A DNA stretch of 64,000 nucleotides, from contig JACEFZ010016149.1 of the NCBI GenBank assembly GCA_014155875.1, forward strand, positions 124,001 to 188,000, read 5' to 3'. Below, piece by piece: positions 1-9,205 of this stretch. A program made the position numbers and the translations under genes. Source of the stretch: Cepaea nemoralis (taxonomy: Eukaryota; Mollusca; Gastropoda; Stylommatophora; Helicidae). The notes beneath the pieces were generated by a model. The model did no database searches, was not told where the DNA came from, and worked only from the letters and a program-made list of their open reading frames with translations. Every line of letters starts with the position of its first letter. Within the stretch, counting starts at the first letter, position 1.

Positions 1-230
1 TGCCAAAGTTCAACAGAGAAGGTATCAATTTATGCTTAATAAGTATCTAAATAAACATCTCTGTATAGGTAAACAAAAGCAATAATTTCAGTTATAAGGG
101 GCAATAATGTTGGAATGACAGTAAATTAAAGACAATGCAACATCATATGAAAAGAAGTCGCAGACACATGATTGTAGCCAGGTGCACTACCACAAGACAG
201 GCATAGAACAAGGTTAAACTATACCAGTCA
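1..230. repeat. Direct repeat of 1900-2130 (duplicated snoRNA unit flank)
   Basis: Positions 1-230 are almost identical to about 1900-2130, including the last five bases of a snoRNA copy at position 1 and its flank. The window therefore starts exactly at the edge of another snoRNA copy, and the array grew by segmental duplication. Confidence 0.85.
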
Positions 231-258
231 GACATCTTATGTTTACACAGTTACTCTA

Positions 259-347
259 TGGCAATCAGAAATAATGATGCAATATCAAAACAGAGATTAC
301 AACCCTGTTCAGATCTCTAGCCTAAATACATTATCATCACTTTGCCA
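259..347 (-). ncRNA. Box C/D snoRNA, U28 (SNORD28)-like, copy 1
   Basis: Read on the minus strand, the element opens with TGGCAAA, then a perfect C box (GTGATGA), then the invariant guide TTTAGGCTAGAGAT, a D' box (CTGA), a variable stretch, a D box (CTGA) and TTGCCA, which closes the terminal stem with TGGCAA. This is canonical C/D architecture at 89 nt. Such RNAs guide 2'-O-methylation with fibrillarin, NOP56, NOP58 and SNU13. By the fifth-nucleotide rule the target is the C inside CUCUAGCCUA. From memory this is the invertebrate 18S sequence at the position of human Cm1391, the target of U28. Sense orientation within a helicase intron supports intronic processing. Confidence 0.85.
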
Positions 348-689
348 CAGACAGGTATCAGTTTATGCATAATAAGTTCTAAGTAACAAACATCTCTGAT
401 GAGGTGAAAAAGGTTAGATGCATATCCTTATAGGATGTAGTTAACCCCAGCATTTTTTCGAAAAGCATTCATACCATTATATTATCAAAACCAGTGTTAG
501 GCGGCATTCTCCCAAATTATCGCAGCGGTTTCGAGCGTCATGTGAGGGATTACTAATCACGTTTGGTGGCCCCCTCACCACATTTGGCAGTAATTTGGTA
601 AGGGGGCTGTGCTGCATCTCTTGAGAACAAGCAGCCAACACTAACAATTGTAGCAAGGTGCATTACCATAAAACTAGTTTAAACATGAC

Positions 690-1073
690 CAGTGGTTCTC
701 AATTGGTAGGGAATTCCTCCCTAGGGGGCAATTTTAGGGTTGTTAGGGGAGGAATTAAGATTATTTCAAGATCACGCTAATACAAGAACCGATTCCTTGA
801 TATTGTTTTTCCCTCCATACTTTACGGTTCTGTACTCCTCGCGTTTCTGATATTCGTCTTATAACGTAAGTAGACCCACAAATCACTCTTTATGTAGACG
901 TTTAAACTTGTTCTAGTATGTGTTACTAAAGTTAGCTTCCATTTGTACATATACTATGTAGGGGCAGGGTGGGGGAGGGGGGAATTTATAGGGAGGAAAT
1001 ACGAAAGGGGAGGAATGACATTCTCAACATATGGTGATGGGTGGAAGGGGCCAAAAAATGTTGAGAACTACTG
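690..1073. mobile_element. hAT-type MITE with 8-bp target duplication
   Basis: Terminal inverted repeats CAGTGGTTCTCAA and TTGAGAACTACTG bound a 384-bp non-coding element. The flanking 8-mers AACATGAC (682-689) and AACTAGAC (1074-1081) match at six of eight positions. The paralogous snoRNA unit near 2115 shows the empty site with AACTAGAC once. It inserted into one unit of the snoRNA array. Confidence 0.8.
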
Positions 1074-1119
1074 AACTAGACTGATCAGACAGTCTTGTTA
1101 TGTTTGCACGGTTACTCTA

Positions 1120-1208
1120 TGGCAATCAGAAATATAAATGAAATATCAAAGCAGAGAATACAACCCTGCTCAAATCTCTAGCCTAAACACATTATCATCA
1201 CTTTGCCA
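1120..1208 (-). ncRNA. Box C/D snoRNA, U28-like, copy 2
   Basis: The C box GTGATGA, D box CTGA, guide and TGGCAA/TTGCCA stem are all kept. The D' box reads TTGA instead of CTGA, so D' guided activity may be weaker. Confidence 0.75.
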
Positions 1209-1529
1209 CACTTCAACTGAGAAGATACTGGTTTATACTTAATACAATAAGTACCTGATTAACAGACATTTATAATTAGGTAAACAAAAGCAATCATTTC
1301 AGTTCTAAGGGATAATAATATTGGAATGACAGTAAACTAAAGGCAATGCTACATCCCATGAAAACAAGTTGGAGACACATTATTGTAGCCATGTGCACTA
1401 CCACAAGACATGCAAGAACGAGGTTAAATGAATGGTCAGACATCTTATTTACAAGAGGTTACCCTATGGCAATCAGAAAAAAAACTAATGCAATATTATG
1501 GCAACATGTTTACATACAAGGTTTTACAA

Positions 1530-1619
1530 TGGCAATCAGATAAAAATGATGCAATATCAAAGCAGAGATTACAGCCCTGATCAAATCTCTAGCCTAAATA
1601 CAGTATCATCAGTTTGCCA
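1530..1619 (-). ncRNA. Box C/D snoRNA, U28-like, copy 3 (weakened boxes)
   Basis: The terminal stem, D box and guide are retained. The C box is CTGATGA (first base off consensus) and the D' box is TTGA. It may be a decaying copy. A stem-less partial copy of the 3' half lies just upstream on the plus strand, near 1463-1505. Confidence 0.65.
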
Positions 1620-1812
1620 CTTCGACCGAGAAGATATTAGTTTATACTTAATACAATAAGTACATGAATAATAAGACTGGTCAGACATCTTATTTAAAAG
1701 AGGTCACTATATGAAAATGAAGAAAACATGCAATATCACTGTAACATGTTTAGATACAAGACTACCAAGGCAATGAAGAAAAATAATGCAACATGTTTAG
1801 ATACAAGACATA

Positions 1813-1903
1813 CAGCAATCAGAAAAAATATGATGCAATATCAAAGCAGAGATTACAACCCTGCTCAGATCTCTAGCCTAAATACATTATCATCACTTTG
1901 CCA
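1813..1903 (-). ncRNA. Box C/D snoRNA, U28-like, copy 4
   Basis: C, D' and D boxes and the guide are intact. The 3' stem base reads TTGCTGT rather than TTGCCA, so the terminal stem is shorter. Confidence 0.75.
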
Positions 1904-2156
1904 AAGTTCAACAGAGAAGGTATCAATTTATGCTTAATAAGTATCTAAATAAACATCTCTGTATAGGTAAACAAAAGCAATAATTTCAGTTATAAGGGGC
2001 AATAATGTTGGAATGACAGTAAATTAAAGACAATGCAACATCATATGAAAAGAAGTCGCAGACACATGATTGTAGCCAAGTGCACTACCACGAGACAGGC
2101 ACAGAACAAGGTTAAACTAGACTTGTCAGACATCTTATGTTTACACGGTTACTCTA

Positions 2157-2245
2157 TGGCAATCAGAAATAAAAATGCAATATCAAAGCAGAGATTACAA
2201 CCCTGCTCAAATCTCTAGCCTAAATACATTATCATCACTTTGCCA
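2157..2245 (-). ncRNA. Box C/D snoRNA, U28-like, copy 5
   Basis: Stem, C box and D box are intact. The D' box is TTGA as in copy 2. This copy and its flank are the duplicate of copy 1, about 1.9 kb away. Confidence 0.75.
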
Positions 2246-2547
2246 CACTTTAACTGAGAAGTTAATACAATAAGTACTGATTATCAGACATTTATAATTA
2301 GGTAAACAAAAGCAACCATGTCAGTTCTAAGGGATAATATTGGAATGACAGTAAACTAAAGGCAATGCTACATCCCATTGTAGCCATGTGCACACTTTGC
2401 CACTTCGACCGAGAAGATATCGGTTTATACTTAATTCATTAAGTACCTGAATAATAAGACTGGTCAGACATCTATTTAAAAGAGGTCACTATATGACAAT
2501 GAAGAAAACATGCAATATCACGGTAACATGTTTAGATACAAGACATA

Positions 2548-2636
2548 TGGCAATCAGAAAGAAAGATGCAATATCAAAGCAGAGATTACAACCCTGCTCA
2601 GATCTCTAGCCTAAATACATTATCATCACTTTGCCA
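2548..2636 (-). ncRNA. Box C/D snoRNA, U28-like, copy 6
   Basis: C box GTGATGA, D' CTGA, D CTGA, guide and terminal stem are all present. Near 2390-2402 a deleted unit keeps only the TTTGCCA end of another copy. Confidence 0.8.
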
Positions 2637-2722
2637 CACTTCACCAGAGAAGGTATCAGCTCAGCTGAAAAAGTAACTAAACAACAGACATATTTCTCAT
2701 TAGATAAACAGAAGCAACGATT

Positions 2723-2875
2723 TCTTCTTCTTCTTCGTTCATCCGGAGTTTTTTTCGGATGTGACTGCGTTGTGCCTGTTTACAGCAGAGCTGTGTTCTT
2801 GCGCCGTTAGGCCGACACATCCGACTTCTGCGGGCATTTGTTGACCGGGTTAACCTTCCCGGGGGAAGCAACGAT
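2723..2875 (-). repeat. Fragment of unclassified interspersed repeat family A
   Basis: This stretch is nearly identical to 13627-13770. Read on the minus strand it ends in CTCCGGATGAACGAAG followed by a GAA tail. It is a truncated retroposed copy inserted in the snoRNA intron. The superfamily is not recognised. Confidence 0.7.
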
Positions 2876-3595
2876 TTAAATTCTTATGGACATCAATGTT
2901 GGAATGACGACTATCCAGATGTGGGATGTGTAAGCATATTTAAATATTCATGAATAACTGAACAAATGAATGCTTATGTTCAATCTCAGACAAAGAAAAT
3001 ATGTGCACCAATGACAGTGTTGGACAAAAGTATGGTATAAATTAATTGTAATTTTCCTGATTTAACATACACACGCACAAACGAATGTGTGTCTAGATTT
3101 CATGACAAGCAACATCTACTTCTGTTGCCTTATTCTCATAAGATGCAGCACTGTCCTTAATATGACATTTTCTTATTTTCCTTTCATTGTTCTTATTTGT
3201 TCATCCTTCCATTCTTCCCATTCAGTTATTATTCCTGAATGCAGTCACTGTAGTGTCTTCCTTGTGGTTAGTGTATTTACAGGCCAATGTCGGTTGCCGC
3301 AATGTCCTGCTGTGTTTTCCGTAACAGTTCTGTAAAGCTGCATCACTTTGTGTTATTTTATACTGTTTACATTTCCACAGCTTTACACCAGCTTCTCTTT
3401 ATTTTATTCATACTTTAATTTGGCAGAAGTAGGCAATGCTGCTCATCATGAGAATAAGCTGCAACATTGCAAACATTTGGCAGTGCTCATCTTATGACAG
3501 TTAAGCACTAACATTGGCAGAGAAGCACCACCATAAAAAACCTTACATTTACTGCTTATACAGAGTTAAAATCAGCCATCCGTTTGTTGTTAGTA

Positions 3596-3685
3596 TGGCA
3601 ATCAGGACAAAAATTCGGTAAAATCAAAACAGAATTTCAGCCCTGCTCAGATCTCTAGCCTAAACAAATTCTCATCACTTTGCCA
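3596..3685 (-). ncRNA. Box C/D snoRNA, U28-like, copy 7
   Basis: C, D' and D boxes, stem and the 13-nt guide are preserved, while the segment between D' and D is strongly diverged. This shows that the D' guide, not the D-proximal stretch, is what has been kept. Confidence 0.8.
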
Positions 3686-4169
3686 GGCTGTAAAAGTTTT
3701 TTTCAAAAATCATCTTGCCTATTCCAACTGAGTTTATGCACAATTTAAATGGAGCAGCTAAACATGTAGGTCCTGATTTGCTTAGGTTATGACACCCACC
3801 TCGATTCGTGGACAGTTGGGATTTTACAAAAGAAAGGTATGGTAAGTCCCCTCATGATCCAGGGGTAGTGGATAAGATGACCAGTCTTCTCAGCCTCCCG
3901 TGAGCACATTGCGTGAGTACTGGCAATTCATGGGCAGTTGGAAACTGATAAGCCGGCTAAACAGCTCCTCGTCCAGAATTGTCCCCAAAATTTAAAAATA
4001 CACCCGTACAATGAATATTTATAGCAAGTGTGATTTTGCATGTTCACATTTGGATCTATGTCGATGATATGAAGTTTGTGAATTTGTGTTGAGATTCTCA
4101 GTGTGTGATCTATAGGAGGGAGACCACCATGAAGTATGAAACAGGATTAAACGAAGCTTGATTGTACTA

Positions 4170-4259
4170 TGGCAATCAGAATACAAAATTATGCAAAGCC
4201 ATAACAGGTTTTATAGTCCTGCTCAGATCTCTAGCCTACACATTCTCATCACTTTGCCA
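4170..4259 (-). ncRNA. Box C/D snoRNA, U28-like, copy 8
   Basis: All boxes and the stem are intact. The spacer between C box and guide is one base different in length from most copies. Confidence 0.8.
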
Positions 4260-4375
4260 GAAATTTGTTTATGCATTAAAAACAGGCTGTCCAAATAAGT
4301 TTGCTAAATACATTGTAATGTCCCTGATTAATTGAATGAATACTAACGACATGCAGGTACTGATCGGGTGAATGA

Positions 4376-4475
4376 GAAAAGTCATAAAAACTCCGCCACG
4401 GAGCAAACATAGCAGGGGGGTTCTGATCGTCAGAAGAGTACCTTCCCCGAGTATTCCGGACTTTTAACTAAAATG
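4376..4475. repeat. SINE-like fragment (family also at 62460-62620)
   Basis: It shares the block ATAAAAACTCCGCC plus downstream GTCAGAAG and CCTTCCCC elements with the reverse complement of 62460-62620. It is short and diverged. Confidence 0.4.
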
Positions 4476-4503
4476 TCCCATTAATTGAACCAAACCCAAT
4501 ATT

Positions 4504-4862
4504 ATTGAATAACAGTGGACGTAAAGAGAAAGATTAAAGTTGTGGCAGTCTTGCTAATGTAGCTGAAGTATACACCAGTGTTGTAAACTGTCAGATCGCT
4601 GGCAATGATGCACCTCCAGATAACAAGGCTCACACAAGACAACAGGGGCACTACTATTTCCGTTTGTATATGAACCCACACACTCTTTACGTTGACTAAT
4701 AATAATGTTAAGAACATGCAGGTGCAGACAGAAATAGTAGGACAAGTTGAAATGTATTTGAATAACCCTTGGACAGAAGGAAAGAAATGTGACAGTCTTG
4801 TTAGCGTAACTATACACTAATGCTGTAAACTGCCACACTGCAGACCACCATGGCACAGAAGA
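4504..4862. repeat. Two diverged direct copies of an ~85-bp segment
   Basis: The segments 4515-4600 and 4775-4850 share GTCTTG(C/T)TA and TGTAAACTG blocks in the same order. A further short relative (ATGTTAAGA.CATGC) occurs near 6409. They look like remnants of the duplicated snoRNA-unit flank. Confidence 0.45.
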
Positions 4863-4901
4863 GGTTGTAAAGACATAAGAACTATGTGGTTATCTGTTGT
4901 A

Positions 4902-4989
4902 TGGCAATCAGAAAATTGATGCAATGTCAAAGCAGGCATTAGGGCACTACTCAGATCTCTAGCCTAAACAGATTTTCATCACTTTGCCA
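4902..4989 (-). ncRNA. Box C/D snoRNA, U28-like, copy 9
   Basis: GTGATGA, CTGA (D'), CTGA (D), guide and stem are intact. The region between the D' and D boxes has several substitutions. Confidence 0.8.
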
Positions 4990-5227
4990 AAATGAGGAGA
5001 TGAATTATTATTAATGACTTTAAAAGGTTGTGCAAATAAAATTTTAAATAAAGGTTCCTACTTAGCTACTGTTATTAAACACAAGTCATAATGAAGTGGG
5101 TCAGTTCCAGCCTTTCAGGAGAGGTGTGTGAAAGGGATGTGTAGTGTCTGTAGATCTTTTCTCCCTTTATAGCTGACATATGAGAAATTTTGAGGATATG
5201 AAAGGAGTTGCATTCATGACAAAACAA

Positions 5228-5555
5228 TAATATAAGATATGCGAACGATACAGTATTGATTGCTGACAACAAGCAAGATCTACAACATTTATACAGCGAG
5301 AAACTAGGAATTTAATTGTAAGAAACCAGAGATCCTGGTCGTCTCCAAGAAGAAAGAAATACCACATTGTAACATCTAAGTGAATGGAAATAATCTTAAA
5401 CATGTGAATCGGTATATCTTTGAACAGTTGTAACATCTGATGGAAGATGCCTTGCAGAGATTAGATCAAGAATTGCCACGGCAAAGGTGGCCTTCTGCAA
5501 AATGGAAAACATACTTACCAACAAACAGTTGTCAATTGCAGTGAGAAAAAGAGAG
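5228..5555 (+). pseudogene. LINE reverse-transcriptase fragment (RTE/Jockey-like), antisense in the snoRNA intron
   Basis: Frameshifted translation gives the RT core as RYANDTVLIAD (catalytic YADD altered to YAND), then TSDGRCLAEIRSRIATAKVAF and ILTNKQLSI. These match the RT-to-thumb region seen again at 46735-47060 and 47620-47935. Several stops break the frame. It is a dead fragment. Confidence 0.7.
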
Positions 5556-6020
5556 TTGTAGTCCGAGCTTCAATCCTAGACCAGTTGCTGACCAAGGTTG
5601 GGATGGGGGGTAGATAGAAAAGATTATTTACAGAACACCCAATGAAGCAGTTTGAGAAATACATTAAATCTTCTCTCGGAAATTCATTCTGTGCACAGAA
5701 AACGGCAGTCATCATGAGCAACTAGACACATGCTCACATGTTCAAGTGGGAGACCTCGGTCTAGCTGTGCGAGAGATCTTTCTTGTGTGTTGCAATGCTG
5801 GCTTATTCATGTAGGTCTTAGCCTTAGCTAGACAGTGTAGCACGCAAAAGTAGTGCTCACCTACAGTAACTGATTACACTTACCTTTAAACACAATATTC
5901 AACAGTTCTACATCAAGTGAAGCTACATCAAGTGAACTTTATATATACATATCAAACAGGATACAATCTTGAAGATGGTACAAGTCAGGTTTAAGATACT
6001 GTGTAGGTACAAGAGTTCTT
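5556..6020. other. Intronic DNA without recognised features
   Basis: I see no open frame, repeat or RNA motif here beyond intronic AT-rich sequence; 4990-5227 is likewise featureless. Confidence 0.5.
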
Positions 6021-6106
6021 TGGCAATCAGAAAAATGATGCAATATCATAGCAGGCATAAGCACAGCTCAGATCTCTAGCCTAAAAACATTTTCATCATC
6101 TTGCCA
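6021..6106 (-). ncRNA. Box C/D snoRNA, U28-like, copy 10
   Basis: The C box is ATGATGA, also consensus (RUGAUGA). D', D, guide and TGGCAA/TTGCCA stem are intact, and the RNA is slightly shorter at 86 nt. Confidence 0.8.
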
Positions 6107-6488
6107 GAGATAGATAGATTGAACGGCGGCACCAAATAGATTGCACAATTTATTACTTGGCATATTTTAATGGGCCTTGATTAAAGCAACACGCTGAAAC
6201 ACACAACACTCAGACCAGACAATAAACTGTGACATCTATATTTTTGTGTTTGACAAATGATATTTTTTATCAGTTTGTGTTTTTACAATGGGAAATGAAT
6301 GTGTAGTGAAGTCATTGTCAGTTATACTTCAAAAGAAGCGATCCAATTAACAGAGGAATCTGAAGATATACAAATGCAATATCGGTTTTTACAAACTGAT
6401 GTTATGATGTTAAGAGCATGCTGTTGCAGAGAGGATAAGCAAGAATAGTTATACATATATTAATTAACAAAACAAATAAATATAAAAT

Positions 6489-6800
6489 GGAGGTCAGCAT
6501 GACCAAATTGATAAGAGCACTCACTCTTAAACTTCCAGTGTGCTGATGTCGACCTAGCAGGTTCAACCCCTAGACTAGTCAGTTGGACTATAATGCTCAC
6601 TTCTCACCCTAGATTTGGGGATATAATTTACATTCACCTAATGGCTAGGGACACTAGTAATGGAGAAAGCTAATCCACATGCTAGGGACACTGGTAATGG
6701 AGAAAGCTAATACACATGCAAAAATCAGTCATATGTACTGATATGGTAACACAAGTATGAAATTTTTTGAGTTCAAAGTGAGCGAACGAAAGGGAAAAAA
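6489..6800 (+). mobile_element. tRNA-derived SINE, family S1, copy 1
   Basis: The head resembles a long-variable-arm tRNA (Leu/Ser type) with a B box at AGGTTCAACCCC. The body matches copies at 37524-37813 and 45630-45908. The 3' end reads CAAAGTGAGCGAACGAAAGG, like the tail of the RNase-H LINE at 18010-18040. A ~38-bp internal segment is tandemly duplicated near 6640-6720. Confidence 0.75.
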
Positions 6801-6994
6801 ATCTGACCAGATACCCTATAATTAAATTACTAAAGCTAGCACAAATATATGCTAACGGTTTAACTGGCCAAGTTAAGAACAATGATGGATCTCAAGAGAA
6901 CAAGCTGCCAACACTGACAATTATAGCCAGGTGCACTACAACAAGAACTGAGTTCAACGAGACTAGTCAGGCTTGTTTACAAGAGGTCACTCAA

Positions 6995-7076
6995 TGGCAA
7001 TCAGAAAGTCATGCAATATCAAGGCAGACTTCAGCCTGCTCAGATCTCTAGCCTAACAGTTTTCATCACTTTGCCA
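6995..7076 (-). ncRNA. Box C/D snoRNA, U28-like, copy 11 (first in transcription order)
   Basis: C box GTGATGA, D' CTGA, D CTGA, guide and stem are present in a compact 82 nt. It is the copy nearest the DDX39B-like exon. Downstream on the minus strand, around 6945, lies the conserved GTTGTAG/TGCACCTGGCTA block also found after other copies. Confidence 0.8.
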
Positions 7077-7212
7077 GTCACGAACAAGCGACCGTTCCTA
7101 TAAGAGTTGTGTCCATTTACAAAGAGGAGCAATATCTGCATCTTTGACACAGTGAACAGCATGCTTGCTTGCAGGCTGAGTGGTCATGCTTGAATCCCCA
7201 TAATTTCAATCT

Positions 7213-7882
7213 TTAACCCTTTGCAGGGAGGACGTTTGTCCGTTTTTTAGCTCTGAACGGGCAAGATTTTTCAGGTTTGGTAAAATTTTGGTTACGTTAG
7301 TAAAAACATGACATCTAAGGTTTTAGTCAACAGATTTTAGTGAAATAAACAACAAAATGAAGGAAAATGCATGCAGATTATTTTATTAATGTAATCCAAT
7401 GTTGCTGGTTATCCACAAGTGAACACAAATATTTACAAAATGCAACATAGTTTGGTGATTGTCGGTCATTTATACAGCAATTTACAAACATTTTCAGAAT
7501 CATAATCACTTTCTTTAAAGTCCAAATTCACGACTGCTAATGCTGATCACTGATATCTAGCTCCAATTAACAGTCAACTTCGTGCCCTTCAATGTCACTT
7601 AATTGAACCCAGCGAAATCTCCGCTATCACTTAACTTGAAGAATCGTAAAAATCCATTTTGAAATACAAAGCGTAAGACTCCCAAAAACTATTCAAAAAA
7701 ACTTTCAAAGTACACGCTTGCAAATGTCGGCCATATTGTTAAGCTATCGGCAAAACCGAAAGTAGACAATCGGAAGTCTCGGAAAGCTGCGAGATCGTGT
7801 TTTTACAATACTTAGTAATCATGAACGTTTTGCCCGTTGTGGGGTAAAAACGTTCTAGGGTGTTTGCCAGGTAAAGGGTTAA
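7213..7882. mobile_element. piggyBac-like MITE flanked by TTAA
   Basis: TTAA duplications at 7213-7216 and 7879-7882 flank ends starting CCCTTTGC and (reverse) CCCTTTACC. A second inner inverted block, AACGGGCAA, sits about 40 bp in on each side. There is no transposase frame. The TTAA target and CCCTTT ends are diagnostic of piggyBac-related non-autonomous elements. Confidence 0.75.
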
Positions 7883-8679
7883 AAAAAAAAGAGTAATAGT
7901 GCTTCCAGATCAACTCGCCATAAATTAGGTACCAGGGAATGTACTGAAAAGTAATTGCGACCGGTGTATTACTGACAAGATTGTCCGTCAAGCATGGACT
8001 ATAAAAGGCTAGTAAAGGTTACTTTATGGGGCCTTTGTGTGGAGAGATTGTGTTGTGACTTGTGTTAATTTTTGGACTGCGTGATTCAAACTACAGTACA
8101 ATTTTCCCAGAGATCACTATCGGGCATAATGGAGCTACGAAGTTTGTGCCTCGGGTAATGCTCTTGGCAAGTGACTTGCCCTTCTACTACAGAGATACTG
8201 AGCAAGGTGGGGTAAAACCTACTGCAATAAAGTAGATAATTCCAGAGTTAATCTAGAACTTAACCTGACACATACTAGTCCATCTTAATTTTTTATAGCC
8301 GTGTTTGCTTTCACATCGTCGTTTTCCCATTACCTCTACCCATTTCAATCTAAGAGACGTTATAATATGACCCATCCCAGCTTCAGAATAACAATCTTGT
8401 GTCCGAATCTGCCACATTTAGGATAGCTGAAAGAGATTGTTGTCCACAGGAAGGACATAGCTATTGTATGATGCGAGGCTGTGCATATATAGTCAACTCT
8501 ACAATTTTCACTGCCATGGATTTTGATGTGCACAGAGAGCACAAGTTTTATTCTCACCCTGAAGCTAAAAGAAAGAACCCAAACATGACATCTCACAACC
8601 GAAAGAAAGGTACCAAAAATGATATTATGCAACTGAAAGAAAGGACACTAACATGACAACTGCCAAAACATTATCTTAC
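7883..8679. other. Proximal part of the host intron, no recognised element
   Basis: No snoRNA boxes, open frames or known repeats are evident between the piggyBac MITE and the donor site. Confidence 0.5.
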
Positions 8680-8884
8680 CTTCTGATGGATGCTCAAAGC
8701 CACAGTCGACAATAGCCCGCAACAACTCTGGTTTCAACAGAAAATCACGAAAGCCAGAGCTGTGGATGGAGACGTAAGTTCCCTTAACATCTTTTTTAAC
8801 TTGAGTATCTCCAACTGCATTTTCTACTACTGGTTCATTTTCATCATCGTCATAATCAAGGATATCTCTCATATCATCTGCCAT
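8680..8884 (-). CDS. DDX39B: First coding exon of spliceosome RNA helicase DDX39B/UAP56 homologue
   Basis: DDX39B (UAP56, Hel25E) is a DECD-box ATPase of the nuclear TREX and U2 snRNP assembly pathways. The exon encodes 68 residues plus one base. It begins [18 protein letters not shown] and contains [19 protein letters not shown] and [15 protein letters not shown], which match the family N-terminus and the Q-motif entry almost residue for residue. The acceptor TTATTTTCAG precedes 8906, so 22 nt of 5'UTR lie on this exon. The donor GTAAGATA follows 8680 in phase 1, which suits a Val codon next. An upstream non-coding exon must lie to the right. The catalytic DECD and SAT motifs would be on exons outside the window. 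Confidence 0.9.
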
Positions 8885-8906
8885 TGTGATTCTTGGATAA
8901 AGGACA
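8885..8906 (-). other. 5'UTR part of the DDX39B-like exon and its splice acceptor
   Basis: On the minus strand a pyrimidine-rich tract ending in CAG (8909-8907) precedes 22 nt of leader and the ATG at 8884. The start was chosen because it matches the family N-terminus; the longer open frame to the right runs through the acceptor. Confidence 0.75.
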
Positions 8907-9061
8907 CTGAAAATAATCATAAAAATTAATAAAGTCAATTGCTGAAATGAATGAAGATGTAGAATAATAATGTATATTTCCTCTTCTACTTACACAACAC
9001 AGAGCCATGGCTAGATGCCTGCCTTCAGGCATGTAAGAGGGTTCTTTAGTTACTTGCAAAA

Positions 9062-9205
9062 TGACTTGATTCATGACAAAATGTAATATGTCTATGTCAT
9101 GAAGTAATGTAACATGTCTACATCATGAAGTAATGGCACATGTCTACACCATAAAGTAGTGTCACATGTCTAGGTAATAAAACATGTCCATGAAATCATG
9201 AAACA
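9062..9205. repeat. Short degenerate tandem repeat, ~31-bp unit
   Basis: About four to five imperfect units carry ACATGTCTA and ATGAAGTAAT motifs. No coding content. Confidence 0.6.

Larger units (their letters stand above)
1..8679 (-). other. Intron downstream of the first coding exon of a DDX39B/UAP56-like gene; snoRNA host intron
   Basis: The coding exon at 8680-8884 ends in a good donor (GTAAGATA, read on the minus strand). I found no second helicase exon between 8679 and position 1, so the intron probably runs beyond the window. It holds eleven box C/D snoRNA copies in host sense orientation, a hAT MITE, a SINE, a LINE fragment in antisense and a piggyBac MITE. Uncatalogued non-coding exons between the snoRNAs are possible and were not resolved. 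Confidence 0.6.

Noticed and set aside
2677..2871. 64-codon minus-strand frame
   Set aside because: It is part of repeat family A, duplicated almost exactly at 13627-13770, not a host gene.
3430..3460. Possible additional snoRNA (ATGATGA near 3450 on the minus strand)
   Set aside because: No D box or terminal stem follows at snoRNA distance.
259..7076. The TGGCAA...TTGCCA ends of the ~88-bp units as terminal inverted repeats of a MITE
   Set aside because: There are no target duplications, the units are tandem in one strand of one intron, and C, D' and D boxes sit exactly where a C/D snoRNA needs them.
8399..8656. Plus-strand 85-codon frame opposite the helicase intron
   Set aside because: No homology, no start context, and it lies antisense to the donor-proximal intron.
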